A stretch of DNA of 46,461 bases from CAZJRB01 sp964547995 (GCA_964547995.1 CAZJRB010000056.1:1-46461); one strand, 5' to 3'; positions 8,960 through 20,200 are shown, counted from the first letter of the stretch. The notes: generated from the letters alone by a model not told the origin. Made by a program: numbers and translations.

Positions 8960-9823
8960 TTATCGCAACCCCGGCGCCGCCTGCGTCCCCATGTTGAGGA
9001 ACTGGATCAGGCAGACCATATCGGCGTTGAACGCCATTCCCCGCGCTTGCTGCTGCAAGGGAAATCCCTCTGCCACGCCGTGCCGGTAAAACGGTTCGGG
9101 CAGTATGCTCGACATGTAGAACAACACCCGCGCCAGATCGTCGGGCAGCCCCATGTCGGACGCGGGAAACATGAACGGGTCCGCCGCCGTCATCGACAGG
9201 TGGCAATTGAACAACAGCACGTTGCCGTCCTGGGTATACAGCTTTTTCACGGATTCGGCATAGGGGATCGGGTCGCCGTCCTGCGATTCGCCGTCGGTGA
9301 TGTGGACCACAATCGGCGGAAAGCTGTTCGGGTGCCGGCTGATCCAATCGGAAAGGATTTCATGCGTGTGGTAGAGCATGTGGCACATAGGCGTGCCGCC
9401 TTCGGCCACCGGATCGACCCAGACGGGCATTTCGCACGGGATCTCGATCATCTCGCCCGTCTCTTCATCGGGGATGTACTGGATTCGGGTATCGATGCGG
9501 GCGGGGGCGCCCCCGATTTCGGCAATCGAGACAATAAATTGTCCCATCAACTGACCCTGGAGTGCCGAATCGATGATCGGATTTGCATTGGCGTCCGTGC
9601 GGTAGCCGATCACACCGATATCCATCCAATCCTTGATCCCCTCGTCGGAGCTGGCGCGGATGGCCATGTTTTGCAGCCATCCGTTGATGGCCGCGACCAG
9701 TTCGTCGCACTTTCGGTTGGCCGAGTTTCCCAACGGCTCTTCCATCGAGAACGACTGATCCAGCAGGAACAAGAACAATGCCTTGTTTTGGCGGCTGATT
9801 TCTTGCGTGTAAGGTGCTCGCAT
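8960..9823 (-). CDS. vWA domain protein, TerY-like (TerY-P triad)
   Basis: A 287-residue single-domain vWA protein. The MIDAS is canonical: LLDQSFSM gives Asp22-x-Ser24-x-Ser26, Thr144 lies in EGGTPM, and Asp177 in HITDGES. It ends with RGMAFNADMVCLIQFLNM. There is no signal peptide, so it should be cytoplasmic. The size and motifs fit TerY/YegL-type proteins, which pair with a PP2C phosphatase and a kinase. It follows the kinase gene by 17 bases, with AGGGAG in the gap. Compared with the double-vWA neighbour it keeps a full metal site, so it is likely the metal-responsive partner. Its ligand is unknown. Confidence 0.88.
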   Translation of the reverse strand: MRAPYTQEISRQNKALFLFLLDQSFSMEEPLGNSANRKCDELVAAINGWLQNMAIRASSDEGIKDWMDIGVIGYRTDANANPIIDSALQGQLMGQFIVSIAEIGGAPARIDTRIQYIPDEETGEMIEIPCEMPVWVDPVAEGGTPMCHMLYHTHEILSDWISRHPNSFPPIVVHITDGESQDGDPIPYAESVKKLYTQDGNVLLFNCHLSMTAADPFMFPASDMGLPDDLARVLFYMSSILPEPFYRHGVAEGFPLQQQARGMAFNADMVCLIQFLNMGTQAAPGLR

Positions 9824-9840
9824 GAAGTCTGGCTCCCTGG

Positions 9841-12387
9841 CTATTCGTTTTCCCGGCCCTCGCGGTCCTCTTGGGATTCTTCCTCGGCCTGCCCGGTCTC
9901 GGGGATACCCTCTTCAGGAATATCGTCTTCGGGGGTATCGCCGGGTTGTCCGGTTTTCTCCGCGGCGTCCTTACCGCCGAGGAGCTTCCAGCCCTTCCAT
10001 TTCCAACTCGACTTGGCTCCCAGCCGGCCGACGATCAGCGGCGGGCTGACAAACGCGCGGAACCCCAGGTCGATCACGGCCCAGGCGACGATGTAGCTTT
10101 CGACCCACTCGGTCTTGGTGTGAATCAACCGGCAGCCGCCGCCCTCGTCCCACGTTCGGCGATCGAGCAGCAGGCGCATCCGGGCCGCGACCTCCTGCGG
10201 CGGGTCCTCCGGTCCCGGTTCGTTCTCGCAAACGGCCAGGATGAACTGCTCGGTGAACCGCGGATCGGGCCAGTTCCATTTCACGCGGTAGGTTCCTGCG
10301 GGGCCGCGGGCGGGGGTGACGCTCGGTTCCGCTTGCTCCGGAGCGGTTCCCAGCTTGTCCGGGGGAAGGATCAATTCCTCGGTCCATGCGCCCAGGACTG
10401 CTCGATACGGCTCGCAGCGATCGGCCTGCGACCGGATCAACCGAGCATCGAACAGCTCGTGGAACTTCGATTCCCGTTTCTCCTTCAGGCATTCCAACAG
10501 CGTATCGGCCTCCGAGGCTTTTTTCCGGGCGGCGTCGACTGCTTCTTGCCAGTCGTCGGGCAAGGGATGGTCGGCCAAAAGCGGGTCGCCGGCCAACTTG
10601 AGCATTTCCGTCTCGTTATTGCCCTCGAAGGCCTTTTCGAGGTCTGCCAACAGTTGCTTGCGGGCGGCTTCGGCCTTCTGGGCGGCTTTCTCCCGTTCGG
10701 CTTTGGCCTTCTCGGCGGTTTTCTTGCCGGCGATCGCGGCTTCGTAGTCCCCTCTCCATCGATCGGCTTCGCGGCAATCCTTCAGCAATTCGGCGTCCCA
10801 GGTTTCGACCAGTTGCCGTATTCGTTTTTCCTCGGGCAGATCGCGGGGGATATCGTGCAGTTTCTTCAGGACGGGGGCACGCTTTTCCGCCAACGCGATC
10901 CGGGCACGCCACTTCTCGCTCAGCACGTTTCCGCAGTTCACGTCGACGACTGCCCGCCATGCTGCCACGATCATGGCTTCTGAAGAGGCCTCTTTGACGG
11001 CCTTTTCGAGCCGGGCGATGGCCGAAACACGGCTGCGGGCCTTGCCCACCCGAGCCAGCAACGTGTACTTGTAGCCTTGCGGCAGCTTCGCCACGGCATT
11101 GACGACCTCCTGTTCGCCGGCCAGCGTCATCTTGCCGGCCGATTGTTGGATCAGGTAGTTGAGGCGATCGAGCAGGTTGACTCGCTTGCGTGCTTCGGCC
11201 ACACGAACCCTTTGCCGTTCGGCCGCCTCGAATCCGCTGAAGAGCGTCTCGTTCCAGGCATCGACCAGCCGCCGGTCGTTTTCTTCGCCGGTCTTCTGTG
11301 GAACTCGGCAGTATTCCTCCCAGGCGTCCTTGCGGCAGACGTACTCGTAGGCATGGCGGATCAGCGGCTGCAATTCGGCCGGGGCATCGTTGAAATACCC
11401 GCGCCTATTCAGCACATGGACCGCGTCTTCCCACTTCTTTGCCTTCAACAGTTGTTCCACGTTGGCGAGCGAACCGGCGAACTGCCCCACCGACATGGTC
11501 TGGTCCATCGGCGCCCGGGCGAACGCAAAGAGCTTGGCCGTCAGATCGCGGACTTCCTCGTCGGGCGACGCCATCAACTCGGCGTGCAACGGTGAAGTGT
11601 CCGGCGACTCGAAATCTTCGGGACGGAACAGTATCTTGTCGTACCCGTTTTGCGTTACGTATTTCAACCAGAGCTTTGGATCGGCCGCCAAGGCCCGCAA
11701 CGCCGTGTAGATCAACAGCGATGAGAAGTTGTCCATGTCGAGCGACAGCGGCGAGTGCTCGTTGCGGCCCGGATGCTGGTACGGGACGACTCCTACCTCC
11801 AAGTTCCGGCGCCCGACCAAGCTCGGCACGCACATGGAGTCGTAGTCGACCAGCTTGAGTTGCCCTTGGTCGGTGACCATGATATTACCCTGCTGGAAAT
11901 CACCGTGGGCGACCTGGGCTTCCCTGAGTTCGTTAACGACCTGGAGCCAACGTTCGGCGGCCGTCATTAAGGCCTTCTTGTTTCCCAGCGAACACTGCGT
12001 CTGGCCCCATTGGAAGATCGTCTCACCCGACACCCACTCCATAACGATCAGCGGATACCACTTCCCGTCGCTCGCCGAACGGATGCTCCGATCGGAATAC
12101 TCGAAATTGACCAGGGAGTTAAGCTTCCGGCCTTTGAGGTATTCGCTGATCAGCTCGTAGCGTTCTCGTCGTTCGGGCGATTCGCTGGTGAAAATCCGCA
12201 CGGCGAAGGGGTCCTGGCCATTGGGGCCTGTGGCCTTGTAGACGATGGCAAAGGCCCCCGCCCAGGGCCGCGGCTGCCGCGAGAGGGCGTCTCGCTCAAT
12301 CACGCAACCTTGCAGCTTCGGGTCGCGGAACGCGACTCTCGGGTTTTGCAACATCGCACTGAAATGAGACGCCAGCGGCCAAGCCAT
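9841..12387 (-). CDS. Ser/Thr protein kinase-like protein with helical and beta C-terminal regions (TerY-P triad)
   Basis: An 848-residue protein with a kinase domain at about residues 40-300. The glycine-loop region is GAFAIVYKA (44-52). The catalytic loop is HGDFQQGNIMV (Asp163, Asn168), and LVDYDSM (Asp181-Tyr-Asp) stands for DFG. The usual VAIK lysine is arginine (FAVRIF, Arg64), as in some atypical kinases, so catalysis is likely but not certain. Residues about 310-650 are long Ala/Lys/Glu helices. About 690-790 looks like a beta-domain (YRVKWNWPDPRF), followed by an acidic tail. It resembles YegI-type kinases that accompany vWA and PP2C proteins. It has its own candidate promoter at 12477-12505. 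The start at 12387 is the first plausible ATG; no strong ribosome-binding site is seen. Confidence 0.85.
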   Translation of the reverse strand: MAWPLASHFSAMLQNPRVAFRDPKLQGCVIERDALSRQPRPWAGAFAIVYKATGPNGQDPFAVRIFTSESPERRERYELISEYLKGRKLNSLVNFEYSDRSIRSASDGKWYPLIVMEWVSGETIFQWGQTQCSLGNKKALMTAAERWLQVVNELREAQVAHGDFQQGNIMVTDQGQLKLVDYDSMCVPSLVGRRNLEVGVVPYQHPGRNEHSPLSLDMDNFSSLLIYTALRALAADPKLWLKYVTQNGYDKILFRPEDFESPDTSPLHAELMASPDEEVRDLTAKLFAFARAPMDQTMSVGQFAGSLANVEQLLKAKKWEDAVHVLNRRGYFNDAPAELQPLIRHAYEYVCRKDAWEEYCRVPQKTGEENDRRLVDAWNETLFSGFEAAERQRVRVAEARKRVNLLDRLNYLIQQSAGKMTLAGEQEVVNAVAKLPQGYKYTLLARVGKARSRVSAIARLEKAVKEASSEAMIVAAWRAVVDVNCGNVLSEKWRARIALAEKRAPVLKKLHDIPRDLPEEKRIRQLVETWDAELLKDCREADRWRGDYEAAIAGKKTAEKAKAEREKAAQKAEAARKQLLADLEKAFEGNNETEMLKLAGDPLLADHPLPDDWQEAVDAARKKASEADTLLECLKEKRESKFHELFDARLIRSQADRCEPYRAVLGAWTEELILPPDKLGTAPEQAEPSVTPARGPAGTYRVKWNWPDPRFTEQFILAVCENEPGPEDPPQEVAARMRLLLDRRTWDEGGGCRLIHTKTEWVESYIVAWAVIDLGFRAFVSPPLIVGRLGAKSSWKWKGWKLLGGKDAAEKTGQPGDTPEDDIPEEGIPETGQAEEESQEDREGRENE

Positions 12388-12476
12388 CGTTCTTGCGGTA
12401 TCTGGTAGAAGAATCCGAGGAAAAGGGGGCGAAGTTGTCTTTCAACGCGCTGCCAAGTGCAGCTTTGCAAACATTT

Positions 12477-12505
12477 ATCCTACCCGTCGCTGGAAAGGGC
12501 GTCAA
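12477..12505 (-). promoter_or_regulatory. Candidate promoter of the kinase-vWA-PP2C operon
   Basis: Read on the minus strand: TTGACG (12505-12500), a 17-base spacer, TAGGAT (12482-12477). It lies between the FHA gene and the kinase gene and would give a leader of about 83 bases. Confidence 0.55.
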
Positions 12506-12558
12506 ATGGGTACCGTTCCCCCCGATGCCACGCCCCAAACACCCACAATCAGTGCCGA

Positions 12559-13839
12559 TTACCCTGGTGGTGGCGGGGGTGGGGGCGGAATATTGGGGTG
12601 GGACTTTGGAGAACTGGGCTGCCCGGGCGGCATGTGTGGGGCCTGACTATCCGGCATCGGCACTTGGCCCGGCATCGGAAGTTGCCCTGGTGGAGGGGGG
12701 GCCTGGGGTATCGAGGGATTGATCGGTTGCTGAACCCCCGGCAGCGGTGGAGGACCCCCTGAGGGAGCAGGAGGCGTCGATTGCGGTACATTGGGCATCG
12801 GTTGCGGCGGCGGGGCGGCCGATGGCGGCATGTGCGGTGCAACTCCTGCGGCCGGCGGCGATTGCCGTGCCGTTCCAGGCGGAACCCGATCCGGGACACG
12901 CACCCGTTTTGCCTTCTTTCCTTTCCGCGAATGGAAACGCAAGATATTGCCCCCCAGCCTGATCAAGTCGCCGTCGCCGAGCGGAGCCGGCCCTTCGATG
13001 GGACTGTTGTTGAGGATTGTGCCGAGCCGGGAATGGTTGTCCTCGAGAATATAGTCCCCCCGAGGCGTTCGGGTGATACGAGCATGCTCCGCCTCCAAGT
13101 TCCTGCCGGACATTCCCAAGAGCGGCAGCGGAAGGTGATCGCCGCGGCCAAGGGTGGTTACCGTTTGGCTGAGGATAAGTTCCCGGCCCGGGCGGAAACC
13201 ATCGACCACCGTCACCCACGCCTCTTTCAGCACGACCATGGTCAGGCCGATCAAGGCGCCGATGGAGATTCCGAGGATTACGAAGCCGGTAGCCCGGGCA
13301 GCCATTCCGGAGCCGGCCACCGCCAAGATCGAGAAGAAAATGCCTCCAATCAAACCACCGAGACCTCCGCCGATCAGCCCGTTGCGGAGCTTCTTGGAAG
13401 ATTGTTCGAAGAAGCCCTGAGTTCCGCCGATAGCCAATCCCATAATCATCCATCCGAAGGCCTGGGGGCAGCGAACCGTATATAAAACATTTCCGGTGGC
13501 CCCGCCAAAGAGCCCCCCAATCAACCCACCCAAAATGGCGTATGGGAGTTGTCTGCGTTGCCGTTTCCACTGGGCGTTGGCCAGGGCGGAGACGATGTTG
13601 AGCCCTGCCCCGATGGCGGCACCGACGACCCCCCCAACTAGAGCGGTGCGAAGGGTTCCCACTGGCCCGACGTTTTCCGCCATTTCACCCTCGGCGGAGA
13701 ACATGGACTCGGAAAACACACCCGCCAGCTTCGTGACCCATCCCGCGTGGAGAACGAACATCTCGGCCAACATCCACGCGAGAAAGGCAGCCCATCCGGC
13801 GATGACGGCACTGTAGTAGACAAACCGCGACAGGGACAT
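12559..13839 (-). CDS. Membrane protein with C-terminal FHA domain and proline-rich tail
   Basis: A 426-residue protein. The N-terminal 200 residues hold several hydrophobic, Gly-rich membrane segments (for example 8-30, 65-88, 101-120, 128-142, 154-174, 183-204). An FHA domain follows at about 219-304: TLGRGD (Gly231-Arg232), NLEAEHARI, ILEDNHS and LGTILNN, matching the GR, S/H and N-rich landmarks of phosphothreonine-binding FHA domains. Residues about 310-426 are Pro/Gln-rich and end in a polyproline run. FHA domains read kinase output, and the linked kinase and PP2C make it a probable phospho-reader at the membrane. It is divergent from the giant Ig-repeat gene. No clear ribosome-binding site is seen. 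Confidence 0.85.
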   Translation of the reverse strand: MSLSRFVYYSAVIAGWAAFLAWMLAEMFVLHAGWVTKLAGVFSESMFSAEGEMAENVGPVGTLRTALVGGVVGAAIGAGLNIVSALANAQWKRQRRQLPYAILGGLIGGLFGGATGNVLYTVRCPQAFGWMIMGLAIGGTQGFFEQSSKKLRNGLIGGGLGGLIGGIFFSILAVAGSGMAARATGFVILGISIGALIGLTMVVLKEAWVTVVDGFRPGRELILSQTVTTLGRGDHLPLPLLGMSGRNLEAEHARITRTPRGDYILEDNHSRLGTILNNSPIEGPAPLGDGDLIRLGGNILRFHSRKGKKAKRVRVPDRVPPGTARQSPPAAGVAPHMPPSAAPPPQPMPNVPQSTPPAPSGGPPPLPGVQQPINPSIPQAPPPPGQLPMPGQVPMPDSQAPHMPPGQPSSPKSHPNIPPPPPPPPG

Positions 13840-13948
13840 GGGTTACTTACACCGGGAATAATTCTCTCCACACACCACCAATATTAGGGTAAGTGGTAAT
13901 CCGATTCCTTACAAGCACTCTCGCCGCTGGCGCACCGGGCCGAGCCGG

Positions 13949-13970
13949 CCCCCCGCTTTAGAGTGGGGGG
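13949..13970. repeat. C6/G6 hairpin in divergent promoter region
   Basis: CCCCCCGCT, loop TTAG, AGTGGGGGG: a nine-pair stem including one G-U wobble. It sits roughly 110 bases from the FHA start and 270 from the Ig-repeat start. No T-run follows directly, so a terminator is unlikely; a protein-binding or interspersed element fits better. Confidence 0.45.
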
Positions 13971-14145
13971 GATCGCTGTTTTTGTGTGGTTTATGTCATC
14001 ACCCTGGTGTCCTTAAAGCAATTAGCCGCCAGCCATTCTCCACGCCCCCTGGATGGGCGAACCAGTTCAGTTGACACGTCCGTTAGCCTGCCAACGGCAA
14101 TACCGGAGGATCGTGCGGATACGGCCGATTTTGCCCGGCATTGGG

Positions 14146-14174
14146 TTGATCTTACCCTGTAGAGCGTTTATGTT
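14146..14174 (+). promoter_or_regulatory. Candidate promoter of the Ig-repeat/Srf operon
   Basis: TTGATC (14146-14151), a 17-base spacer, TATGTT (14169-14174). It would give a leader of about 63 bases before the ATG at 14244, which has AGGAA shortly upstream. Confidence 0.45.
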
Positions 14175-14243
14175 GAAGGTTCTAAACAGACGCTCATCAC
14201 GCTTGTTTCAGTTTCAACATCCCTTTCTGATAGGAACTGACCT

Positions 14244-17200
14244 ATGGCTACTCGATTCATGCGTGTTGACCTGAGCGACGAGGCGCGGGATTTCCGCCCC
14301 GTGGCCCTGGAGCCCGGCGTCCCGCTTTTGGACAAGTCCGGTGCCAACTCTAAAATACTATTCCGCTGGCTGGGGGGGTTAACCGCCGAGCCGAGTTGGG
14401 AGGGCGAATCCGTCAACTTTTTTGTCCGGGACGATCATGGGGGTCGGCTGGAGGAGGTCTATTGCCAGCCGACCACCGAGGACGAGATGCAAAAGCTCCT
14501 CCAGGACGACATCGCGATGCTTCGCGAGCGGATCGAGAAAGCCAAGCCGGAAACCCCCACGGAACGGGCCCTCAAGAGAACCTTGCGACAACAGTACCAG
14601 GAGATTTTCGACAACCCCGACGCGATGAACCTCGACAGTTGCGTGTTTCGCTACAAGGACGCCAACGGGAATTGGCGTCTGGTGTGGTGCTGGGGATTTC
14701 AGCGTGCGGATCAAGAGCCGGCGCCTGCGGTGGTTTGCGGCGACGACGAGTGCAACTTGCTGTTCGTGCGGCGCCCGGGCCAGAGCCCGAAGTGTCCCGC
14801 CTGCCAGGCGTTGCTGTCGACCCGACCGAGGGGGAAGAAGAAAATCACGAAGCGGCGAGTCGGCATTGCGCTGATCCTGCTGCCGTTGCTGTTGTTTGCC
14901 CTGTGGTATTTCTGGCCAATCAAATTGAAGGTTACTCCGGGAGATTACTCGGGCCTTGTTGGCACCCGCATCACGTTCAAGGTCAAGAAAGGGAAACTGT
15001 TCTGGTCGGAAGACGTCACGAAGCAGGCAGTGGGGATTGTGCTCGATCCGGCCGTTGCTCGGCTCAACCCCATGGGGGCTTCGGCCACGCTGGTTGGAAT
15101 CGGCCAGACCAAGATCCTGTTCCATCTCGGCGATCTGACGGGTTACGTCGTGATCACTGCCGGACCGCCGCGGAATCCGGAAACCCTTGTCATCGAGCCG
15201 TCCAAAGTCGATCTGGCCACCGGCTCCACCGCCCGTTTGAAACTCATCGGGAAATACGACGACGGGACCGAGGCCGATCTGACCGAAGCGGCCGAGTGGG
15301 TCGCCCAGAACGACGGAATATGTTTTGCCTACGACAGCTTGTTGGAAGGGGTCGGGCCGGGGGCCTCGAGCGCAAAGGTCCAATACCGCGCCACGCCTGA
15401 CAGCCCGTACGTCAGTGCCGAATGCCCCGTCAACGTGGCCGACGCGGAGTGGGAGAACCTCAGCCTGAACATCGATCCCACGCCGGTCAGCATCGGGCGG
15501 GCGAGCGATCTTGCGATCACGGCGACCGCCACTGACGGCAGCGAGTACTCCGTTGCCGAGGCCTCGCACCTCGACGTCAACGTAATCAAGCCGACCGCGG
15601 CGACCGTCGAAGGGTCTTACATCACCGGCTGGCACGCCGGCCAGGCCGAGGTAGAGACGAAGTACAAGGGAACAGCAGCCGGCGAGCCGATCGATATCCA
15701 ATATTCCGAAGGGCTCAAGACCCTGGTTGTCGAGCCGAAGGAGTTGCGCATGGTGGTGGGCGAGATTACCGATTTGAACATCCTCTCGCCCAGCCAGGCC
15801 CCCGTCCGCGTCTCCAGCGCGAACAGGAAGAAAATCGAGGTCAACGGGCAGAACCGCTTGATTGCCCGGCAAGAGGGCGAAACGGAAGTCATCGTCAGAC
15901 AAGGCAGCCAGACTCGTGAGGTGAAGGTCAAGATCACGAAGGCCGATTTCAGCGGAATCTACATCGACCCCGGCACCGTGGCCGTGCTGGTGGATCACAC
16001 GGTTCGCCCGCGGGTCATGGCCCAAATCGGCGCGGTGATTCCCTCGGAATCCACCGCGGCAGAGCCGGCCGCCGAAGAATCCCCGGCCGAAGAATCCCCG
16101 GCCGAAGAATCTCCGGCCGAAGAACCCCCGGCCGAAGAAACGGCCGCAGAAAGCGGCGAGGAGGGCGAAGAAGGCGAAGAAGGCAAAAGCGGCGAAGAAG
16201 CACCGCCGGAGCCGGACGAACCGGTCGAGAGTCCCTCCGCGCCGATGGTTGCCCGATCCGTCGAAATCGCCCCGGATCTGCTGACCGTCGAGGCGGAGCC
16301 GTCGCCGCGGTTCGCCGTTTTCAACGCCCGAAAAATGGAACTCCTCGGCATTGCCCCGACCCAGGGGAAATCGCCGCAGAAGCTGTCGTTCTATTTTGAA
16401 GGCCACCAGGCGTCCGCCCCGGTCGACGTGATCGTGGCGCCGATGCGTCTGGAAGTCACGCCGCCGGGTCCGATCGAGTTGCCGCTGGGCCAGCAGATGC
16501 GGCCGGCCGGGTTGGCGACCTATACGGGCGGCCACCGCGTCCAGGTCATGGCGGGCCGGATGACGTTTGAGAGCGAGGCGCCTTCCGACGCCGTCGAAGG
16601 GCTGGAACTCCGCGACGGGAGCCGGGTGGTGGCGTTGAAGGCCGGTGCAGGCCCCTTGAACGTCTACGGCATCTATTTCGACAATAAATCCGCGCCGGTC
16701 AAGTTCACCTCCGTCGAGGCGGGGGACGTGACCTTGCACCTGAACGTGGACCGGACGATCCGGCTGGTGGGCGAGTACGGCCTGGTTACGATGTCGGGCA
16801 CCAGCCCCAAGGGCGACGTCGACCTCATTCCCGAACTGTGCAAATTCGAGAGTTCCGACGCAAGCATTATTAAGATCGAGAACGAGACGACCGGCCGGTT
16901 CAAGGCCCTGGCCACGGGCGCGGCAACCATTACGGGAACGCATCCGGCATCGAAGAAGGAACCTGCCAAGTTGACCTTGCACGTTTACGACCCCGACAAG
17001 GCGCGGCTGGCGTTTGATCCCTCGAGCGTGCAGTTGCGGGTGAACGAAGCGGCCGAGATGCAGCTCTACCTGGAGGTTGAAGACGACACCGGGGCGACGC
17101 AGCGGGCGCCGCTGCACGGGCCTGGAATCGGGTATGCCATCGAGGAGCCGGATGCGGTCGACTGGTCGCCGCCGCGGCTGATCGGGCTGGAGCCGGCCGA

Positions 17201-20200
17201 CCCGTTCGACTTGAGTGCCAGCTATACGGTTCTCAACAGCCCGGCCCGTGCCACCATCACGGTCGGGGAGAAAGGCGAACCATCGGGGCTGCGCGTGGTA
17301 CCCGGCGAGAAGGATCTGGCTGCCGGTCAGACGATTACGTTCAAGCTGGAGGAGCAACTTCCGGACGAGCCGGAGGTTTGGCGCGAGGTGAACCCCGTTG
17401 CGGTCGCGTGGGAATACCCGCACGAGTTGATCTGGGAGCAGGCGAGGAAAGACCTGCGCCCCGCCGCGACGATTCCGGATGGGGGGCCGGCCGAGTATGT
17501 CGTTAAGGCCAAATACGGCGGGCAGGAAGCCGGCGCTCTGCTGAACGTCGTTGACACCGGTCCCGATCCGAACGATCCCGCGGCCACGGTGAAAATCGTC
17601 CACGAGCCGATCACCGACTATCTGGCCGTCGGCCACAGCCAGCGATACGGGGCCGTGATCGAGAAAGAGGGCACGGTACAACCGGCGACCGGGATCGTTT
17701 GGCCCGAAAACTTCGAGAACGAATACGTCCGCTGGGAAGCCCCTATTATGACGGCCAAGAAGGCGGGCCACAGCCAGTGGATGCGGGCGCAAGTCGGCGA
17801 CCGAAACGTCCTGTGGCACATCATCACCTACGAGCCGGCGAAATACAAGGAAGCGGTTCGCAAGGAAGGCGCCCCCGACAAGGTCGTGTTTCTCAGCGAT
17901 CAGGACCTCGACAAGATCGAGTTTCCCGTCGGCGCCGAGTTCAACGATTTCGAGGTCTTCGCCGAGTACGACGGCTTCATGCGAAAGGTCTCGAACAAGG
18001 CCATCATTCGGCCTTCCAAGTCGATTGTCACGCCGCGGGACGGCCGTTTGATAGGGTTGCAGGCCGGGCAGGTCACGGTCAGTGCCGAGTTCGACGGCGT
18101 CACCGTCGAAGAACCTTTGCAGTGTACCGTTACCAAAGACATTAGCATTACACAACTGAAGATCCTCCCGTCGCCGGTCACGATCGAACGGGGCGAATCG
18201 TACCCCGTCGAAGCCACCGGTTATAAAGGGGAGAAGTCGGTCGGAGTCCTCTCCAAAATCGGCGGCATGACCTGGATGTCGGCAAATCCGTCGATCGCCA
18301 GTGTCAACGGCCCCACGGTGACCGGTGCGCAAGACGGAAACACGACGATCACCGCGCAGATTGCCGGCGTGACGAGCAATCCGGACGACGTCCATGTCGG
18401 GCCGATCGCCGACGCCCTGGTCATTACCCCGGCCGAGTTGCAAATCCGCGTGGGCCAGAGCGTGCGGGTAGGATACGACGTCTCGCTCTTCCGGCGCGAG
18501 ATGGATCTGAGCAAGGTGTGTACGGTCACGCCGCGATTCTCCCAGATCGTGCGCTACGTACCTTACGACCGTTCGCTGGTCGGGGTGGCGCCGGGCTCTA
18601 CGCCCGTGACTTTCCTGTACGGCACGAAGATGGTCAACATGACCGTGAAGGTCATTCCGGGCGCGCCGCTGAAGGGCGATGTCGTTATCGAGCCGGCCAA
18701 CAGCATTTTGTCACCCGGCCAGAGCCTTCCGTTGCGCGTGTACATCCAGACGCCGACGGGCGAGAAGATCGACCGGACTCATTCGTCGATTTTCCGGCTT
18801 CCGAATCCGCAAGACGGGCAGTACGTGAGGCTCGAGACAAGCCGCGTCTGCGCGTTGGGGCCCACTTCCGCGCCCGTCCAGGTACAAGTGGCCGTGGCCG
18901 GGTCCAAGACGGGCACGGCGTCGGTCAGCGTCGACAGCAACCAGATTACACGGCTCCTCTGCCAGCCGTCGCCGATGATGCTCTCGCCGGGCGACCGGCG
19001 GCCGTTGACGATCCTCGGCCAATCGGCCAGCGGAACGCACGAGATGTTTCCGCAGTCCAAGTTACAGGTAGCCGCCGGGGCCCCGGGAGTCATCCAGATC
19101 GAAGGCGGCCACCAAGTCCATGCCATTCAGCAAGGCCAGTCGAACGTTAATGTGAATTGGGAAGCCCTCAGCCAGACGGTACCCGTTACCGTCGGCGGTG
19201 GTCTTGTGAATGATCTCCGGATTGACCCCCCCAGCGCCACAATCGGCCGAGGACAGCCGTTGGCCTATACGGTAACCGCTATCCGCGACGGCATGCGCAC
19301 GGTCCTCACGAAAGGGCAGGGGGTGCAGTTGAGCGTTTCCAACCCGAGCGTGGCCCAGGTGGCCCCCAACGAGTTGGCGGTCCTGGGAACGAATCTCGGC
19401 CGTACGGCGGTCATCGCCCGCGTTGGCGGGCAAACGGCGGAAGCGAGCCTGGACGTCGCCGATGTTCCGGTTGGAATGCTGGCAGGCGGTCCGGTTATCC
19501 ATAGCGACGATACCGGAGTCTACCAGGGTTTCGTCGACAACGTTGTTGTGGACGACGGCGGCCTCTACGTCGACCCCGGCGCCGGTGTTTGGACCGATGT
19601 CTTCGGGGCGGACCAGGTTGTGATCGACGAGGGTTACGGCGGATATGTTGTTGACGGCGGACTTGCGCTGGGCGAGGCCGTCCAGCCGGGACTCTACTTC
19701 CAGCCCGAAGCGCTCCATATCCCGATGGGGTCGCCCGGCGTGCCGTTCCAGGTGGTCCAGGTTATGGCCGACGGCAGCACCATCGATGTGACCAACGATC
19801 CGAACTTGACGCTGAGTGATCCGAGCCAGGCGGTTACCCGGCAGGGGAACGTCCTGAGACCGATCGCACCGGGCCAGGTGACGATTGCGGCGCACATGGG
19901 ACCCGAGTTGCTCGCTCCGCCGCTTCTGGTTTCGGTGGGCGAAGGGGTGGCCGTCGGCGGCGCAGGCGGTGCTTTGATCGTTACCCCGAATCCCTTAAAT
20001 GTATGGATGGGGGAAATGGGGAAATTTGGGTCGGTGCAGATTGACCCGGGCAACGGGCAGTTGCCCTACGAGGCGGAGAACTACGTCGTTACCCCCGACC
20101 CGGGGCAAGGCATCGTCTCTTCCGCCGGCGAGAATCTGGTGCAAGGAAACGCGGTGGGAATGGCCAACGTTACGATAAGCGTGCCCAGTCAAGGGCTTAG

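Larger units (their letters stand above)
13840..14243. other. Divergent intergenic region between the two operons
   Basis: The 404 bases between the FHA gene and the Ig-repeat gene contain no credible ORF. They hold a C6/G6 hairpin at 13949-13970 and a candidate rightward promoter at 14146-14174. A leftward promoter for the FHA gene must lie here too, but I see only a TAATAT-like -10 near 13880 without a well-spaced -35. Confidence 0.7.

Noticed and set aside
7922..10096. A 724-codon plus-strand frame
   Set aside because: It is antisense to both vWA genes and the end of the kinase gene, which carry clear motifs; its His/Arg/Gly-rich translation is a shadow.
13949..13970. Rho-independent terminator
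   Set aside because: No T-run follows the stem directly and no gene ends there, since the flanking genes diverge.
14071..14103. TTGACA as -35 of the Ig-repeat gene
   Set aside because: At normal spacing no -10-like sequence follows; the nearest candidate is about 21 bases away. TTGATC-17-TATGTT at 14146-14174 is a better pair.
14379..18443. A 1354-codon open frame on the minus strand
   Set aside because: It lies opposite the Ig-repeat gene, has no recognisable domain or start signal, and its composition (Arg/Asp/Val-rich) is typical of an antisense shadow of GC-rich coding DNA.
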